A DNA stretch of 64,000 bases from UBA5336 sp038526245 (GCA_038526245.1 JBCBGZ010000008.1:14385-78384); one strand, 5' to 3'; positions 32,354-41,561 are shown, numbered from the stretch's first letter. Notes: generated by a model from the letters alone, not told the origin. A program made the numbers and translations.

Positions 32354-33238
32354 TCAGGCGCGCTTTTTCTGAGCGAAATAGTCCTGCGTGCCATAGGTCA
32401 GCACATCGTCTTCCTTGATGACCGCGTTGGCTTCGATGTCTTCCGCTTTGCGCAGGGCGCAATACACGGTCCCGAAGTCGCGATAGCAAGTTTCCAGCAG
32501 GCTTTCGAAGCTGTCGATCACGAAATACGTCTGCTGGAAGTCATCAATGATGTACTTGGTGCGCATGATCCGCTTCAGGTCGAACGCCACACGATTCGGC
32601 GAATCATCTTCCAAGGCAAATACGCTTTCATGGGGGCTGGACATGATGCCCGCCCCGAACAGGCGCAAGTCTCCATCTTCGCGGATGAGGCCAAACTCAA
32701 CCGTGTACCAATAGAGCCTCGCCAGATGGTGGAGCTGACCGCGTTCAATCGCCCGGGCGCCGCCTTGCCCGTAGGCTTGCATGAAATCGCTGAACACAGG
32801 GTCAGCGAGCAGGGGCACATGGCCGAAAACGTCATGGAAAACGTCCGGCTCCTTCAAATAGTCGAACTCTGCTTCGGGGCGGATAAAGGCGCCAGCCGGA
32901 AACCGTTTATTGGCCAGATGGTCGAAGAACACATCATCGGGCACCAACTCAGCCACTGGCACCACCCGCCAGCCGGTATGCTTCTCCAGCCTGTCCGAAA
33001 GACGGCCCATATGGGGCACGCCGGATGCAGACAATTGCAACGTGTCGAGGGCCTTCAGGAATGCCGAGCAGGCGCGGCCTGGCAACACAGAACGCTGGCG
33101 AGCAAACAGTCTGTCCCAGCGGTCGTGCTCTTCCGCGCTGTAGCTGTCCCAGTTCTGGTCGATCGTCCAGTCATCGGCGCGTGGTGCATCTGCATACCGG
33201 TTTTTGACGTGTTCGGGGCCGTGTTCTGAGTCAGGCAT
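32354..33238 (-). CDS. phhA: Phenylalanine 4-monooxygenase
   Basis: The 294-residue non-heme iron enzyme turns phenylalanine into tyrosine with a pterin cofactor. The iron ligands are the two His of PDVFHDVFGHVPLL and the Glu of WYTVEFGL. RFPAGAFIRPEAEFDYL precedes them. The length fits the single-domain bacterial form. No pterin recycling gene (phhB) is adjacent. A chorismate mutase lies nearby but is in a separate unit. Confidence 0.95.
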   Translation of the reverse strand: MPDSEHGPEHVKNRYADAPRADDWTIDQNWDSYSAEEHDRWDRLFARQRSVLPGRACSAFLKALDTLQLSASGVPHMGRLSDRLEKHTGWRVVPVAELVPDDVFFDHLANKRFPAGAFIRPEAEFDYLKEPDVFHDVFGHVPLLADPVFSDFMQAYGQGGARAIERGQLHHLARLYWYTVEFGLIREDGDLRLFGAGIMSSPHESVFALEDDSPNRVAFDLKRIMRTKYIIDDFQQTYFVIDSFESLLETCYRDFGTVYCALRKAEDIEANAVIKEDDVLTYGTQDYFAQKKRA

Positions 33239-33405
33239 GGCTTGGCGCTCCCACTATTCTATCCTGCGAACATAGGACAGAATCGTCCGAAATCCGCTTA
33301 AATTATCAGCTCCCTCGCCGCCATCTTAACGCTCGGCTAGGATAGCCGCGACAAGAAATACGGCGTCAGGCCCTGCATTTTCCGGGCCATGGGGAGATCT
33401 GTGCA

Positions 33406-33804
33406 ATGGAAGCGCCTGCCAATTTACCGATTCTGGACCGGTCCCATTTAAGCGCAATGACGGGTGGTGACACTGATCTTGCCATTGAAGTCATTGAGAT
33501 ATTCAGACAACAGGCAGATGTTTGGGGACGTTTGCTGAGCGCGCGCGAGCCACATGAAACATGGGCCGATGCCGCCCACTCCTTGAAGGGCGCTGCCCTC
33601 GGAATCGGGGCGATCAAACTGGCAAAGGTTTGCACACGCGCAGAAACTCTCGGACGTTCAGGAACGGCCAGCCCCGCTGAAGCCGCTGTCGCCCTGGACG
33701 ATGTGCGAGCCTGTCTTGGAACGACTCTTGAGGCCGCAGCGGTTGCTGCTCACGAATTGGCAGGCTCTACCGGCTTCAGCGCGTCAAACGCTTCAAACTC
33801 ATAG
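33406..33804 (+). CDS. Histidine phosphotransfer (HPt) domain protein
   Basis: The 132-residue stand-alone HPt protein carries its phospho-accepting His58 in AAHSLKGAALGIGA. Four helices are predicted, starting with MTGGDTDLAIEVIEIFRQQADVW. It should relay phosphate between a hybrid kinase and a response regulator. No kinase lies nearby, so its partners are unknown. Its 3' end overlaps the convergent chorismate mutase gene by 55 nt. Confidence 0.85.
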   Translation: MEAPANLPILDRSHLSAMTGGDTDLAIEVIEIFRQQADVWGRLLSAREPHETWADAAHSLKGAALGIGAIKLAKVCTRAETLGRSGTASPAEAAVALDDVRACLGTTLEAAAVAAHELAGSTGFSASNASNS

Positions 33805-34094
33805 GCAATACACCGGTCGATCATTGTCCGCCAAACGGGCTCAGCTATGGCTGGAGAAAGCCCTGCAGCCTCGGCGGCGGCTTTCACCTTCGCGACAACA
33901 TCCTCGATCCGCGGACGGTCATGCACCTTGTCTCTCGCCCCCTTGATGCGGGCGGCAGCGTCCATAAAGGACTGTCGCTCCTTGATGATTTCCACCAGGA
34001 GGCGGTCCAGCCGATCAATTTCATAGCGGACGTCCGCCATGGTTTCAGCGGTTGCAGCAGAGTGGCGCCGCGGGTCTGAGGTATAACTCGTCAT
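33750..34094 (-). CDS. Chorismate mutase (AroQ class)
   Basis: The 114-residue helical enzyme converts chorismate to prephenate. It shows the pattern VRYEIDRLDRLLVEIIKERQSFMDAAARIK and later VWRTMIDRCIAYEF. Arg and Lys at RYEIDRLD, KERQ and RIKG are active-site candidates. I took the ATG at 34094 because the conserved region begins shortly after. Confidence 0.9.
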   Translation of the reverse strand: MTSYTSDPRRHSAATAETMADVRYEIDRLDRLLVEIIKERQSFMDAAARIKGARDKVHDRPRIEDVVAKVKAAAEAAGLSPAIAEPVWRTMIDRCIAYEFEAFDALKPVEPANS

Positions 34095-34155
34095 TCCCGC
34101 GATATAGCGGCGCTGGCCTGCCTTGCCTATCAGGGTGTGCGCACTCGGCGCAGTT

Positions 34156-34974
34156 TTAGCCTGCAAACGCCTTTTCGATAACGAAGTCCGCCGGCTTGGC
34201 GTTGGAGCCTTCCACAAAGCCTCGCGCTTCCAAAAGCGCCTTTGTGTCCTGAATCATTTCCATGGATCCGCAGATCATGGCGCGGTCATTGGCCGGGTCT
34301 AGCGGAGGCAAGTCCAGCGAGCTGCATAGTCCGCCATTCTCAATGAGCGTCGTGATCCTGCCCTGAACGGGGTAATCCGGCGTTCGAGTGCAGCTCGTGA
34401 AGTGGTGCAGCTGGGCTGTGGCCTCCTCGCCGACCAAGGGGTCCGCTTTTGCGCCAGCAACCGTCTCGAAACTGTATTCCAGTTCCTCTTGGAGGCGGCA
34501 GGTGTGCGTTACGATCACCTGATCGAATTTCTCATAAGTCTCCGGATCGCGGATCAGGCTCGCAAAGGGCGCGAATCCTGTGCCTGTGGAGAACATCCAA
34601 AGCCGCTTGGCAGGGGTCAGCGCGTCATTGACCAGCGTGCCGACAGGCTTCTTGCCGAGTAAAACATGGTCGCCTTTCTGGATTTTCTGAAGGCGCGATG
34701 TCAGCGGCCCGTCGGGCACCTTGATGGAAAAGAACTCAAGTTCCTCATCCCAGGCTGGTGACGCGATGGAGTAGGCGCGCAAGAGCGGTTTCCCGTCTTC
34801 CTTCGGCAGGCCGATCATAATGAATTCGCCCGACCGGAACCGAAAAGTGGACGGGCGCGTAATGCGGAATTTGAATAGCCGGTCCGTGTAGTGATGTACC
34901 GACAGAACTTCTTCGCTCGTCGGGGCGTTCGGATTCGGGCGCTGCTTCTGCTCAGCGGCGGCTGTGTCGGTCAT
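34156..34974 (-). CDS. fpr: Ferredoxin--NADP reductase
   Basis: The 272-residue flavoprotein exchanges electrons between ferredoxin/flavodoxin and NADP. The FAD-binding motif is RAYSIASPAWDEELEFFSIKV and the NADP side is STGTGFAPFASLIRDP. The C-terminus AMICGSMEMIQDTKALLE and final EKAFAG fit the bacterial class. The neighbouring sulfite reductase beta subunit could be a user of its electrons, but this is inference. Confidence 0.94.
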   Translation of the reverse strand: MTDTAAAEQKQRPNPNAPTSEEVLSVHHYTDRLFKFRITRPSTFRFRSGEFIMIGLPKEDGKPLLRAYSIASPAWDEELEFFSIKVPDGPLTSRLQKIQKGDHVLLGKKPVGTLVNDALTPAKRLWMFSTGTGFAPFASLIRDPETYEKFDQVIVTHTCRLQEELEYSFETVAGAKADPLVGEEATAQLHHFTSCTRTPDYPVQGRITTLIENGGLCSSLDLPPLDPANDRAMICGSMEMIQDTKALLEARGFVEGSNAKPADFVIEKAFAG

Positions 34975-35103
34975 GGCGCAAAACTCGTGTTTCTTCCGCC
35001 CCCACATGTCCTGCAAGGCTTGCCTTAGCAAGGGTGCAAAGGTGCGGTTTAGTTTTGCTGATATAGGAGCTGTTCGACTCTGTCGCCCGGGCAACTGCGC
35101 CGC

Positions 35104-35187
35104 TCAGGCGGCCGCGGCCCCGGCGATGATGAATGCTGCCAGCGCCAAAAGGGCGGATATCACAGTCGCGTTGCGGCGGGCAGGCAT
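35104..35187 (-). CDS. Candidate 27-residue membrane peptide
   Basis: An ATG at 35187 opens a short frame ending TGA at 35104. It gives a basic start (MPARRNA), one hydrophobic helix (VISALLALAAFIIAG) and a short Ala tail. GGAG lies about 8 nt upstream, inside a perfect hairpin (35194-35215). The composition is that of a single-pass small protein. It lies upstream of fpr on the same strand, after which fpr begins 130 nt later. No homologue is known to me. Confidence 0.4.
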   Translation of the reverse strand: MPARRNATVISALLALAAFIIAGAAAA

Positions 35188-35193
35188 CGGGGT

Positions 35194-35215
35194 CTCCATC
35201 GGTCTGTCGATGGAG
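35194..35215 (-). promoter_or_regulatory. Hairpin masking the ribosome-binding site of the small peptide
   Basis: On the minus strand CTCCATCG and CGATGGAG pair perfectly over ACAGAC. The 3' arm holds the GGAG that would serve the 27-residue frame, so the stem would block its translation when formed. Confidence 0.4.
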
Positions 35216-35277
35216 TGAGCTTCGCCTCACATTGTGGCCAGTGCAGGGCCAGCCTGCGGTCAGATCAAGATAAAGTG

Positions 35278-36210
35278 TTAAACGCCGACGATTTCACCTC
35301 GCACCGCTTCCGACTTTACCCAGGAGATAAAGGCGCGCACATCAGGCGACAGGTGGCGCCCTTTCGGCCAGACGACCCAGTAGGAAAAGTCGATCTCTGT
35401 GGAGCCATCGGCAAAGGGGGCAACAAGGCGGCCCGCGTCCAGTTCGGCCTGGGCGATCGCACGCTTGGCAAGCGCCACGCCCCGCCCATTCGTCGCCGCT
35501 TCAATGACCAGAACAGCCTGATTGAACCGGGGCCCACGAGTTGCGTCGACGCCCGTCACGCCTCGCGCGGCGAGCCAATTGGCCCAATCGGGACAGGATG
35601 GATCGTTTTCCGGGCTTTCATCGTGGATGAGTGTATGCGCCGCGAGATCCTGGGGTTTCCGGATCGCGTCCGCACCTTCCAGCAATTGGGGGGAACACAC
35701 CGGCAGAACGCTCTCATCGAGCAGTTTTTCTGATTTAAGCCCGTCATAATTGCCGGTGCCGTAACGGATAGCGATATCCGCGTCGGCCGTATTGAAGTCG
35801 GTGAGTTGCATGTCAGCCGACACCCAGGCCTCGATTCCGGGATGCGCCTGGTGAAATCGCTCCAGCTTCGGCGCCAGCCATTTGGCCGCAAAGGATGGAG
35901 CGCACGACACCATGACGCGCCCGCGCCGGGCCGGGGCGCGCATGATCCGCCCAGCTTCACCAATCTGTTCAAAGGCTTCGGCCACAAGGGGCAAGCATGC
36001 CTGGGCGGCGTCGGTCAGAAGGACCGATCGACCGGTTCGCTTGAAAAGCGGCGTTCCAGCATAGTCTTCGAGTTGTCGGATCTGCTGGGATATTGCGCCG
36101 GGCGTCACGTTCAGTTCCTCGGCCGCTTTTGTGAAGGACAAACGCCTGGCAGCGACTTCAAAAGCACGCAAGGCGTTCAGGGGCGGAAAGCGATCGTTGG
36201 AGTCTGTCAT
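35278..36210 (-). CDS. LysR-family transcriptional regulator (GcvA-like)
   Basis: The 310-residue regulator has an N-terminal winged helix (LNALRAFEVAARRLSFTKAAEELNVTPGAISQQIRQLE) and a LysR effector domain. The GcvA-like subgroup is suggested by PPLNALRAFEVAARRLSFTKAA. I chose the ATG at 36210, just before the DNA-binding domain; a longer open frame upstream antisense to cysG is not coding. It is divergent from cysG with a 102-nt gap, so it probably controls the sulfur operon. Confidence 0.92.
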   Translation of the reverse strand: MTDSNDRFPPLNALRAFEVAARRLSFTKAAEELNVTPGAISQQIRQLEDYAGTPLFKRTGRSVLLTDAAQACLPLVAEAFEQIGEAGRIMRAPARRGRVMVSCAPSFAAKWLAPKLERFHQAHPGIEAWVSADMQLTDFNTADADIAIRYGTGNYDGLKSEKLLDESVLPVCSPQLLEGADAIRKPQDLAAHTLIHDESPENDPSCPDWANWLAARGVTGVDATRGPRFNQAVLVIEAATNGRGVALAKRAIAQAELDAGRLVAPFADGSTEIDFSYWVVWPKGRHLSPDVRAFISWVKSEAVRGEIVGV

Positions 36211-36312
36211 CTCGAATAGTTTTTCTGATTCTTCGCTGTAGGGGTCGCCGGTTGCTGCGGCGCCGTCAAGCACCAAATAAGATCCCGGAACCAAACGCCG
36301 GAGTCCTCGCGA

Positions 36313-37704
36313 ATGAAAGTCTTCCCCGCCTTCTTCGGAATGGAGGCCGCCCATGTGGTGGTGTTTGGCAGTGGTGAAGAGGCCCTCCGGAAAGTCCGCC
36401 TTCTCGCGAAAACGCCAGCAGAGATCCGCGTTGTTGCCGAGGAAATCGGAGTTGAACTGACGCAAGAGTTTGGTGAACGCATCATCCAGATCGCGCCGAT
36501 TTCGGCGCCGGCGGCCCTGAAAGGCGCAGCGTTCACCATTGTTGCTTTGGAAGATGATGCGGCTGCCCACGCGGCCATTTTCCTGGCAAAATCCATTGGC
36601 GTGCCAGTGAACGCCGTGGACAGACCGGAGCACTGCGACTTCACAGTGCCCTCCATTCTGGACCGCGGTGATATTGTTGCGGCGGTGGCGACGGGAGGAG
36701 CTGCGCCAGTGCTTGCCAAGTCCGTACGCACGCGCCTGGAAGCTCTGATGCCCCAGGGAATTGGAGATCTCGCAGCTCTGGCAAAACGTCTGCGCCCCGA
36801 TGTTTCGGCGCACCTGCATGACGGCGCTGATCGTCGCAAATATTGGGAAACGGCACTGAACGGACTGGCTGCAGAGCGTGCCTTCGCCGGAGATATTGCC
36901 GGCGCCGAGGACGAGATGCGGCGACTTTTAGAACAGTTTGGCCCAGCCGAAGGTGTGGTGCACATTGTGGGCGCAGGCCCCGGTGATCCGGAGCTCCTCA
37001 CAATGAAGGCCTTCCGCCTGATTCAGCAGGCCGACATCGTATTTTACGACCGTCTTGTCAGCGGAGACATCATGGATCTGGTGCGTCGCGACGCAGATCG
37101 TGTGAGCGTCGGCAAGTCCAAAGGGGACCATTCGGTTCCCCAGGGCGAAATCCACGACTTGATGATTTCGGCAGCGCGCGAGGGGAAACGTGTTGTGCGC
37201 TTGAAAGGTGGCGATCCCTTCGTTTTCGGCCGGGGCGGAGAAGAGCTCGAAGCGCTCCAGGCGGCGGGCGTTGAGGCCCACGTGGTGCCAGGAATATCGT
37301 CAGCGCTTGGCTGTGCGGCGTCCATAGGTCTCCCCCTCACCCATCGGGACCACGCCCAAACACTAACCTTCGTCACGGGCCACGCCCAGACCGGCGGCGT
37401 GCCGGATCTGGACTGGGAGGCGCTTGCCCGTCCGGCCCAGACCGTTGTGGTGTTCATGGGCGTCGGTACGGCGCCAACGCTATCAGAAAAACTCATCCAA
37501 GCCGGGCGCGCGCCGATGACGCCTGTGGCTGTGATCGAGAATGGCACCCGCCCAAACGAAATTCGCGTCTTCGGCACCCTGGCAGAGTTGCCGCAATTGA
37601 TAACGGGGGCCGGAATCAAAGGCCCAGCATTGCTTGTTATCGGAGAGGTTTCCGGCTTGCCGATCGAAGCGCGCTCCCAAGCCGCCCTGGAGGCCGTCGC
37701 ATGA
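36313..37704 (+). CDS. cysG: Siroheme synthase CysG
   Basis: The 463-residue enzyme makes siroheme from uroporphyrinogen III for sulfite reductase. The N-terminal dehydrogenase/ferrochelatase half has VVVFGSGEEALRKVRLL. The C-terminal methyltransferase half (from about residue 215) has VHIVGAGPGDPELLTMKA, YDRLVS and VVRLKGGDPFVFGRGGEE. It heads the sulfur operon and overlaps the next gene (ATGA). Confidence 0.96.
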   Translation: MKVFPAFFGMEAAHVVVFGSGEEALRKVRLLAKTPAEIRVVAEEIGVELTQEFGERIIQIAPISAPAALKGAAFTIVALEDDAAAHAAIFLAKSIGVPVNAVDRPEHCDFTVPSILDRGDIVAAVATGGAAPVLAKSVRTRLEALMPQGIGDLAALAKRLRPDVSAHLHDGADRRKYWETALNGLAAERAFAGDIAGAEDEMRRLLEQFGPAEGVVHIVGAGPGDPELLTMKAFRLIQQADIVFYDRLVSGDIMDLVRRDADRVSVGKSKGDHSVPQGEIHDLMISAAREGKRVVRLKGGDPFVFGRGGEELEALQAAGVEAHVVPGISSALGCAASIGLPLTHRDHAQTLTFVTGHAQTGGVPDLDWEALARPAQTVVVFMGVGTAPTLSEKLIQAGRAPMTPVAVIENGTRPNEIRVFGTLAELPQLITGAGIKGPALLVIGEVSGLPIEARSQAALEAVA

Positions 37705-38018
37705 CATCGGTTCGCCCCAAACTGAAACCTGAGACCCCGAAGACTGTCACCGCCTGGGACACGGCGACCGGCGAGGTCATTTACATGACCGAAGCCGGCG
37801 ATTGGTCACCTGATCCGAAAGCGATCGGCGTGTTCACGGATGACGCGGCCGAAGCCGCATTGTCAGCTGCAAAGGCGCAAGAGGGGCGCGTGACCGACCC
37901 ATATTTCATGGAAGTCACGGCTGAAGGCTCCATTGCAGGGCGCGAAACCCTGCGCGAACGCATTCGCGCCGAAGGGCCCACCGTTCATCCGCACTTTGCC
38001 AAATCAGGAGGCGCCTGA
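37701..38018 (+). CDS. DUF2849 family protein
   Basis: The 105-residue protein matches DUF2849 (VTAWDTATGEVIYMTEAGDWSPD; VTDPYFMEVT; LRERIRAEGPTVHPHF). Genes of this family lie between cysG and cysI in many alphaproteobacteria, so a role in sulfite reduction is likely though unproven. It overlaps cysG at the start and the next gene at its stop (TGATG). Confidence 0.9.
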   Translation: MTSVRPKLKPETPKTVTAWDTATGEVIYMTEAGDWSPDPKAIGVFTDDAAEAALSAAKAQEGRVTDPYFMEVTAEGSIAGRETLRERIRAEGPTVHPHFAKSGGA

Positions 38019-38641
38019 TGGCCGACCTGCCCACAAAACTCACCCTCTATGGCAATTCCCAGAGCGGCAACTGCATGAAGCCGCGCTGGACCGCCGATGC
38101 ACTTGGTCTCGATTACGACTGGGTTGAGGTCGATATCTTCAAGGGTGAAACCCAAACCGACGATTTTCTCGCCCTGAATCCGGTGGGCCTTGTCCCGCTC
38201 GCGGTGTGGCCCGATGGACGGCGCCTGCCGGAATCCAATGCGATTATGCTGTATCTTGCGGAACAGGCCGGAAGCGACCTGATCCCGACCGATGATTTCG
38301 AGCGCGCCCAAATGACGAGCTGGCTCTTCTGGGAACAGTATTCCCATGAGCCCTACATCGCGGTGCGCATCTCCCGGCTGCATTATCGCGGCATTCCCGA
38401 AGATGAGTTGGACCCGGATCTGCTGGCCAAGGGCCGCCGCGCCCTCGGCGTCATGGAGATGCAGTTGACCTACACCGACTGGCTGGTGGGTGAGGCCATG
38501 ACGCTCGCCGATGTGGCGCTGGTCGCCTATACCCGCCGTGCTCATCTTGGAGGTTTCGACCTCTCGGAGTTTCCCGCGGTGGGCCGATGGGTTCGCCGCA
38601 CCGAAACCGCCCTCGGCCTCGACCATGCAGGGGATTGGTGA
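38018..38641 (+). CDS. Glutathione S-transferase family protein
   Basis: The 207-residue protein has a thioredoxin-fold N-domain (KLTLYGNSQSGNCMKPRWTADALG, with a Ser/Cys active-site region; LNPVGLVPLAVW; ESNAIMLYLAEQ) and a helical C-domain (WLVGEAMTLADVALVAYTR). Its translational coupling (TGATG) into the sulfur operon is unusual. Substrate is unknown. Confidence 0.9.
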   Translation: MADLPTKLTLYGNSQSGNCMKPRWTADALGLDYDWVEVDIFKGETQTDDFLALNPVGLVPLAVWPDGRRLPESNAIMLYLAEQAGSDLIPTDDFERAQMTSWLFWEQYSHEPYIAVRISRLHYRGIPEDELDPDLLAKGRRALGVMEMQLTYTDWLVGEAMTLADVALVAYTRRAHLGGFDLSEFPAVGRWVRRTETALGLDHAGDW

Positions 38642-38697
38642 TGAACAGCCCTGAGCGCGATCCATCGCGAGGCGAAGCGAAGCGGGGATCAGAATAA

Positions 38698-40356
38698 ATG
38701 TACAGATACGATGAATTCGACGCTCAGATCGTGCGCGACCGGGTCAACCAGTTCCGCGGCCAGGTGGAGCGGCGCCTTTCCGGAGAACTGTTGGAAGACG
38801 AGTTCAAGCCCCTGCGCCTTCAGAACGGGGTCTACCTCCAGCTCCACGCCTACATGCTGCGTGTGGCGATACCCTATGGCCAGCTGAACCCGACCCAGCT
38901 GCGCAAACTCGCCCACATCGCGCGCACTTATGATCGCGGCTATGGCCACTGGACGACGCGCCAGAATATCCAGTTCAACTGGGTGGCCCTGAAAGACATT
39001 CCAGATGTGCTCGACGAACTGGCCGACGTGGAAATGCACGCCATCCAGACGTCCGGGAACTGCATTCGCAACGTGACGAGTGACCATTTCGCAGGCGCGG
39101 CTGCAGACGAAGTGATGGATCCGCGCCCTTGGTGCGAGATCATACGCCAGTGGAGCACCTTCCACCCCGAATTCGCCTTCCTGCCGCGCAAATTCAAAAT
39201 CGCTGTGACGGCGGCTGAACACGACCGGGCAGCCATTCGCGTCCACGATATCGGGCTGCATATGCGCGCGCGTGATGGTGTCGTTGGATTTGAAGTCCAC
39301 GTGGGCGGCGGTCAGGGTCGCACGCCCCACATCGCGGCACTGGTGAATGAGTTCGTACCTGAGGCGGACCTGCTCGACTATCTCGAAGCGATCATGCGGG
39401 TCTACAACCGGTTTGGTCGCCGGGACAACAAGTACAAGGCGCGGATCAAGATCCTCGTCACCGAGACGGGCGAGGCAGAGTTCACACGCCTGGTGGAAGA
39501 AGAGTTCACCGCCCAGCGCGATGCGGAGAAGATTGAGCTTCCGCAGAGCGAGATCGATCGGATCCAAGCCTACTTCATGCCGCCTGAGCTCGCAGAGAAG
39601 CCTGCCAGTAGCGATGCGTTCGAACGCGCGAAAGCCGCCGACCCGGCCTTCTCCCTTTGGGCAGACGCCAATCTCCATCCCCACAAGGTCGCCGGATACA
39701 CGTCTGTTACCGCCAGCCATAAACCTGTGGGCGGGATCGCGGGCGACGCAACCGATGTCCAAATGGAAGCGGTTGCGGACCTTGTCGAACAGTTCGGACA
39801 GTCCGACATCCGTGTCACCCATGCCCAGAATGTTGTCCTGCCCCATGTGGCGTTGGACGATGTCTATGACGTCTACCGCGCCCTGGATGCGGCCGGTCTC
39901 GCAGCGCCAAATGAGAGCCTGATCAGCGATATGATCGTGTGCCCGGGCCTCGATTACTGCAACCTGGCCAATGCCCGTTCGATCCCCATCAGTCAGGAAA
40001 TCGCCCGCGAATTCTCAAGCTATGAAGACCAGGCCGACATCGGCAAGCTGCACATCAACATTTCCGGATGTATCAATGCTTGCGGCCACCACCATGTCGG
40101 CCATATCGGCATTCTCGGCGTCGATAAGAAAGGTGAGGAATTCTACCAGATTACCTTTGGCGGACGTGCAGATGAGAAGGCGGCCATCGGCGAGATTGTG
40201 GGCCCGGGCCTGCGCGCTGAGGACGTCCCATCGGCGTTGAGGCGGGTGGTGGAGCGGTACAAAGATCTGAGATCGGGCCCGAATGAGCCTTTTATCGATG
40301 TTTTCGAACGTGTCGGCATGGATGCATTCAAGGAGGCCATTTATGCCGCTGATTAG
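38698..40356 (+). CDS. cysI: Sulfite reductase hemoprotein (CysI-type)
   Basis: The 552-residue enzyme reduces sulfite to sulfide with siroheme and a 4Fe-4S cluster. It has two ferredoxin-like half repeats (RDNKYKARIKILV; VTHAQNVVL). The cluster cysteines are in CPGLDYCNLANARSIP and NISGCINACGHHHVGHIG. No flavoprotein subunit cysJ is present here, so the electron donor may be a ferredoxin. It overlaps the next gene by 14 nt. Confidence 0.95.
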   Translation: MYRYDEFDAQIVRDRVNQFRGQVERRLSGELLEDEFKPLRLQNGVYLQLHAYMLRVAIPYGQLNPTQLRKLAHIARTYDRGYGHWTTRQNIQFNWVALKDIPDVLDELADVEMHAIQTSGNCIRNVTSDHFAGAAADEVMDPRPWCEIIRQWSTFHPEFAFLPRKFKIAVTAAEHDRAAIRVHDIGLHMRARDGVVGFEVHVGGGQGRTPHIAALVNEFVPEADLLDYLEAIMRVYNRFGRRDNKYKARIKILVTETGEAEFTRLVEEEFTAQRDAEKIELPQSEIDRIQAYFMPPELAEKPASSDAFERAKAADPAFSLWADANLHPHKVAGYTSVTASHKPVGGIAGDATDVQMEAVADLVEQFGQSDIRVTHAQNVVLPHVALDDVYDVYRALDAAGLAAPNESLISDMIVCPGLDYCNLANARSIPISQEIAREFSSYEDQADIGKLHINISGCINACGHHHVGHIGILGVDKKGEEFYQITFGGRADEKAAIGEIVGPGLRAEDVPSALRRVVERYKDLRSGPNEPFIDVFERVGMDAFKEAIYAAD

Positions 40357-40789
40357 AGACGGCGTTGCTGCCGAGGATGATACACCCAGCTACACGCTGG
40401 CAGAGTTTCTCGAAGATGCTGACGCTTTGATCGCGCAGAATTCCGCGTTCGGAGTGCGGCTTTCACCTGAAGACGATCCGGCGGTTTTGACGTCATACCT
40501 CGGTTCGCTGGTGCGTATCGAAGTGGACTTCCCGAAATACACCGATGGACGCGGCTACTCCCAGGCGCAGCTCTTGCGGCGGCGTTTGGGGTTTACCGGC
40601 GAACTGCGCGCGGTGGGCCATGTGCTGAGGGATCAGCTTCTCTATATGCACCGTTCAGGGTTTGACGCTTACGAGACGACCCGTGCTGACCTACCTTCCT
40701 TCCTAGAAGCGATGGGGGAATTTTCCTCCTTCTACCAGCCTGCCGCCGACGGCGCGCAGAATGTTTTTGCCGCCAGACACAGGCGCTAA
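40343..40789 (+). CDS. DUF934 family protein
   Basis: The 148-residue protein matches DUF934 (MPLIRDG start; YSQAQLLRRRLGFTGELRAVGHVLRDQLLYMHRSGFDAYE). DUF934 genes accompany cysI and cysH in many proteobacteria. AAGGAGG precedes the ATG at 40343 within cysI, which fits translational coupling. A role in assembling or assisting sulfite reductase has been proposed, not shown. Confidence 0.9.
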   Translation: MPLIRDGVAAEDDTPSYTLAEFLEDADALIAQNSAFGVRLSPEDDPAVLTSYLGSLVRIEVDFPKYTDGRGYSQAQLLRRRLGFTGELRAVGHVLRDQLLYMHRSGFDAYETTRADLPSFLEAMGEFSSFYQPAADGAQNVFAARHRR

Positions 40790-40803
40790 GGAAGGTTTAG
40801 CCA

Positions 40804-41547
40804 GTGGCCTATGCCGATGTGATCAGCCGCGCCGATGAGCCCGTGACCGATAAACTCGCGCGCCTGAACGGCGAGTTGCGGGAGGCGTCGGCCCAGACCA
40901 TTTTGCGCGTTGCCATGCTGCGCGAATGGCCAGACGAACTGACCTATGTCTCCAGTTTCGGTGCGGAAAGCGCCGTCATGCTGGCCTTGATCGCCGACGT
41001 AAAGCCTGACTTGCCGATCATCTTCCTCGAAACAGGCATGCATTTTCCACAGACGCTGGATTACCGCGACCAGTTGATTGAAAGGCTGGGCCTAACCGGC
41101 GTGCGCAATATCACGCCGGATGAAGCGGAGCGGGTTGCTGAAGACGCCAAAGGTGGCCTGCATAAGTCCGATCCGGATGCGTGCTGTGCGCTGCGCAAGG
41201 TGCGTCCGCTGGAGCCGGCCCTTGAAGGGTTCAGTGCCTGGATCACGGGGCGCAAGCGCTTCCATGGGGGCGCCCGGCTCAGCTTGCCTGTTTTCGAACA
41301 TGCAAGTGGCCGTTTCAAAGTGAACCCGCTTGCGAGTTGGACCCAGGGCGATGTCGACCTGTTCTTCCACCAGCGCGGCCTGCCAAAGCACCCGCTGGTC
41401 GCCCAGGGCTATCCATCGATCGGATGCTGGCCATGCACGCGGCCTGCAGAAGACCCCGGCGATGTTCGGTCCGGCCGCTGGGCGGGGATGGAAAAGACCG
41501 AGTGCGGCCTGCACGTGGATAAGGAAGACCGTCCCCGGGTTTTCTGA
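40804..41547 (+). CDS. cysH: Phosphoadenylyl/adenylyl-sulfate reductase
   Basis: The 247-residue enzyme reduces activated sulfate to sulfite. It has SSFGAESAVMLALIA and FLETGMHFPQTLDYRD. The cysteine pairs CC (in DACCALRK) and CWPCTRP are those binding a 4Fe-4S cluster, so it should use APS (adenylyl sulfate) instead of PAPS. The catalytic Cys is in ECGLH. A GTG start at 40804 follows AAGGAAGG. Confidence 0.95.
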   Translation: MAYADVISRADEPVTDKLARLNGELREASAQTILRVAMLREWPDELTYVSSFGAESAVMLALIADVKPDLPIIFLETGMHFPQTLDYRDQLIERLGLTGVRNITPDEAERVAEDAKGGLHKSDPDACCALRKVRPLEPALEGFSAWITGRKRFHGGARLSLPVFEHASGRFKVNPLASWTQGDVDLFFHQRGLPKHPLVAQGYPSIGCWPCTRPAEDPGDVRSGRWAGMEKTECGLHVDKEDRPRVF

Positions 41548-41561
41548 TATCGCTCGCCGCG

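Noticed and set aside
36211..36819. Upstream extension of the LysR regulator frame
   Set aside because: It would place 200 residues antisense to cysG before the DNA-binding domain; the family starts at the ATG at 36210.
38642..38697. GCGATCCATCGCGAGGCGAAGCG spacer before cysI as a REP-type repeat
   Set aside because: Only one copy was noticed in the window; without other copies a repeat family cannot be claimed.
38689..39846. Minus-strand open frame opposite cysI
   Set aside because: CysI is complete and conserved on the plus strand.
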